From: Sphingomonadaceae bacterium
Lineage (GTDB): Bacteria; Pseudomonadota; Alphaproteobacteria; Sphingomonadales; Sphingomonadaceae
Assembly (NCBI GenBank): GCA_020446665.1
Contig: JAGREF010000125.1
Location: forward strand, 1-7,464
Reading direction: 5' to 3'
Length of the DNA: 7,464 bases
Under the pieces are notes generated by a model. It searched no databases. It was not told the DNA's origin and saw nothing but the letters and a program-made list of their open reading frames with translations. This document shows, in pieces, positions 6,815 through 7,464 of the stretch (its first letter is position 1; each line of letters opens with the position of its first letter). The translations under genes were made by a program, and so were the position numbers.

Positions 6815-7459
6815 TCAATCCTCGCTGCTATCCTCTTCAGCGTCAGCTTCAGCTTCACCTTCTGCGGCAGCGGCACCTTCAGCGCGCTTCAGAGCAGAGG
6901 GAGCAACCACAGTGGCGATGGTGAAGTCACGATCCGTGATCGCGCTCTCGCTGCCAGCAGGCAGAGTGACTTCGCTGATGTGGATCGAATCGCCCACATC
7001 CTTGCCCGTCACGTCGATCACGATTTCGCTCGGGATCTTGTCTGCAGCGCAGATCAGGTCGAGTTCGTGGCGAACCACGTTCAGCACGCCGCCCTTCTTC
7101 AGGCCGGGGCTGGCTTCTTCGTTGGCGAACACAACCGGGACCAGCACTTCCACCTTGGCATCCTTCGCAAGGCGCAGGAAATCAGCGTGGATCGGGCGGT
7201 CAGTAACCGGGTGCAGGGCGACGTCCTTGGGAAGGGTGCGGATGGTATCCTTGCCCAGTTCGATCATCACGATGGAGTTCATCATGTGCCCGGTGTCGAG
7301 CAGGCGCTGGAGCAGCTTTGCTTCAACGTGGATCGTGGTGGGTTCTTCCTGCCCGCCGTGAACGACAGCGGGGAGAGGGGGGTAAGGGCGCAGATCACGG
7401 GGGGCGCCGTATCAAGAACGATCGCGCGTCTCGGCCGGCAGGGTCAGAGCGTCGCTCAT
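6815..7459 (-). CDS. rplY: 50S ribosomal protein L25/general stress protein Ctc, with an in-frame stop in this sequence
   Basis: This gene encodes the L25/TL5/Ctc ribosomal protein that binds 5S rRNA in the large subunit. From the ATG at 7459 the frame would give 214 residues. It starts [15 protein letters not shown], a typical start for alphaproteobacterial L25. A TGA (7412-7414) stands at codon 16, and codons 16-29 do not look like L25. From codon 30 the same frame resumes with [20 protein letters not shown] and continues intact through the TL5/Ctc beta domain ([14 protein letters not shown], residues 76-89 of the full frame) to an acidic Ala/Glu/Asp tail. The longest ATG-initiated uninterrupted frame starts at 7285 and would lack the 5S-binding N-terminus, so it is unlikely to be the true start. 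Frame and length are preserved across the damaged block, which suggests sequencing error or recent mutation rather than an old pseudogene. Only 5 bases precede the start, so its ribosome binding site is outside the window. Confidence 0.9.
7373..7414 (-). other. Degraded 14-codon block inside rplY containing a premature TGA
   Basis: Codons 16-29 read [17 protein letters not shown], where the family normally has an Arg/Gly-rich segment of the type GKGASRALRRxGxV. The block has exactly the expected number of codons. Scattered positions still agree (Gly18, Ala19, Arg21, Leu23, Arg24). The rest appear replaced by transversions, mostly an expected C on the plus strand turned into G or A. Runs of G on the plus strand (7377-7382 and 7399-7404) mark the block. 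Clustered substitutions without length change, near the end of the given sequence, are typical of low base quality. Confidence 0.7.
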
Positions 7460-7464
7460 ATTCA

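Noticed and set aside
6815..7285. L25 starting at the ATG at 7285 as a natural short form
   Set aside because: L25-like residues continue upstream in the same frame to an ATG at 7459 with a typical N-terminus, so 7285 is an internal methionine exposed by the premature stop.
6741..7361. Open frame of 206 codons on the plus strand, rich in Ser and Ala
   Set aside because: It is the complement of rplY; the low-complexity Ser/Ala stretch mirrors the acidic L25 tail.

Overview
The window looks like chromosomal DNA of a GC-rich alphaproteobacterium, most likely a sphingomonad (Erythrobacteraceae-like). This is inferred from protein style, codon use, the L25/Ctc - Pth - YchF housekeeping set and a PEP-CTERM protein. 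It cannot be fixed to a species from the sequence alone. No RNA gene, insertion sequence, CRISPR array or phage gene was seen.

Layout from left to right: ychF (minus, 1-1101); a short-chain dehydrogenase/reductase with an N-terminal Tat-like signal (minus, 1166-2161); an outer-membrane beta-barrel protein with an N-terminal coiled coil (minus, 2234-3778); a TPR-repeat lipoprotein resembling the PrsT family of PEP-CTERM/exosortase systems (minus, 3808-5358); a 145-bp AT-richer divergent intergenic region; a PEP-CTERM-tagged exported protein (plus, 5504-6052) closed by a strong intrinsic terminator; pth (minus, 6130-6723); and rplY/ctc for ribosomal protein L25 (minus, 6815-7459). The rplY frame carries a stop codon inside a 42-nt block that no longer matches the family.

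How it fits together: rplY, pth and ychF are translation-related genes that usually sit next to each other in alphaproteobacteria. Here about 5 kb of envelope genes separates pth from ychF. The four inserted genes are all predicted to leave the cytoplasm: an exosortase-type substrate, an outer-membrane-directed TPR lipoprotein, a beta-barrel 29 nt downstream of it, and an exported oxidoreductase. A TPR lipoprotein paired with a beta-barrel recalls exopolysaccharide export pairs such as AlgK/AlgE, and PEP-CTERM proteins are known to go with exopolysaccharide loci. The working hypothesis is therefore a small PEP-CTERM-associated cell-surface module. No exosortase, glycosyltransferase or PrsK/PrsR regulator is present in the window, so any sorting enzyme must be encoded elsewhere.
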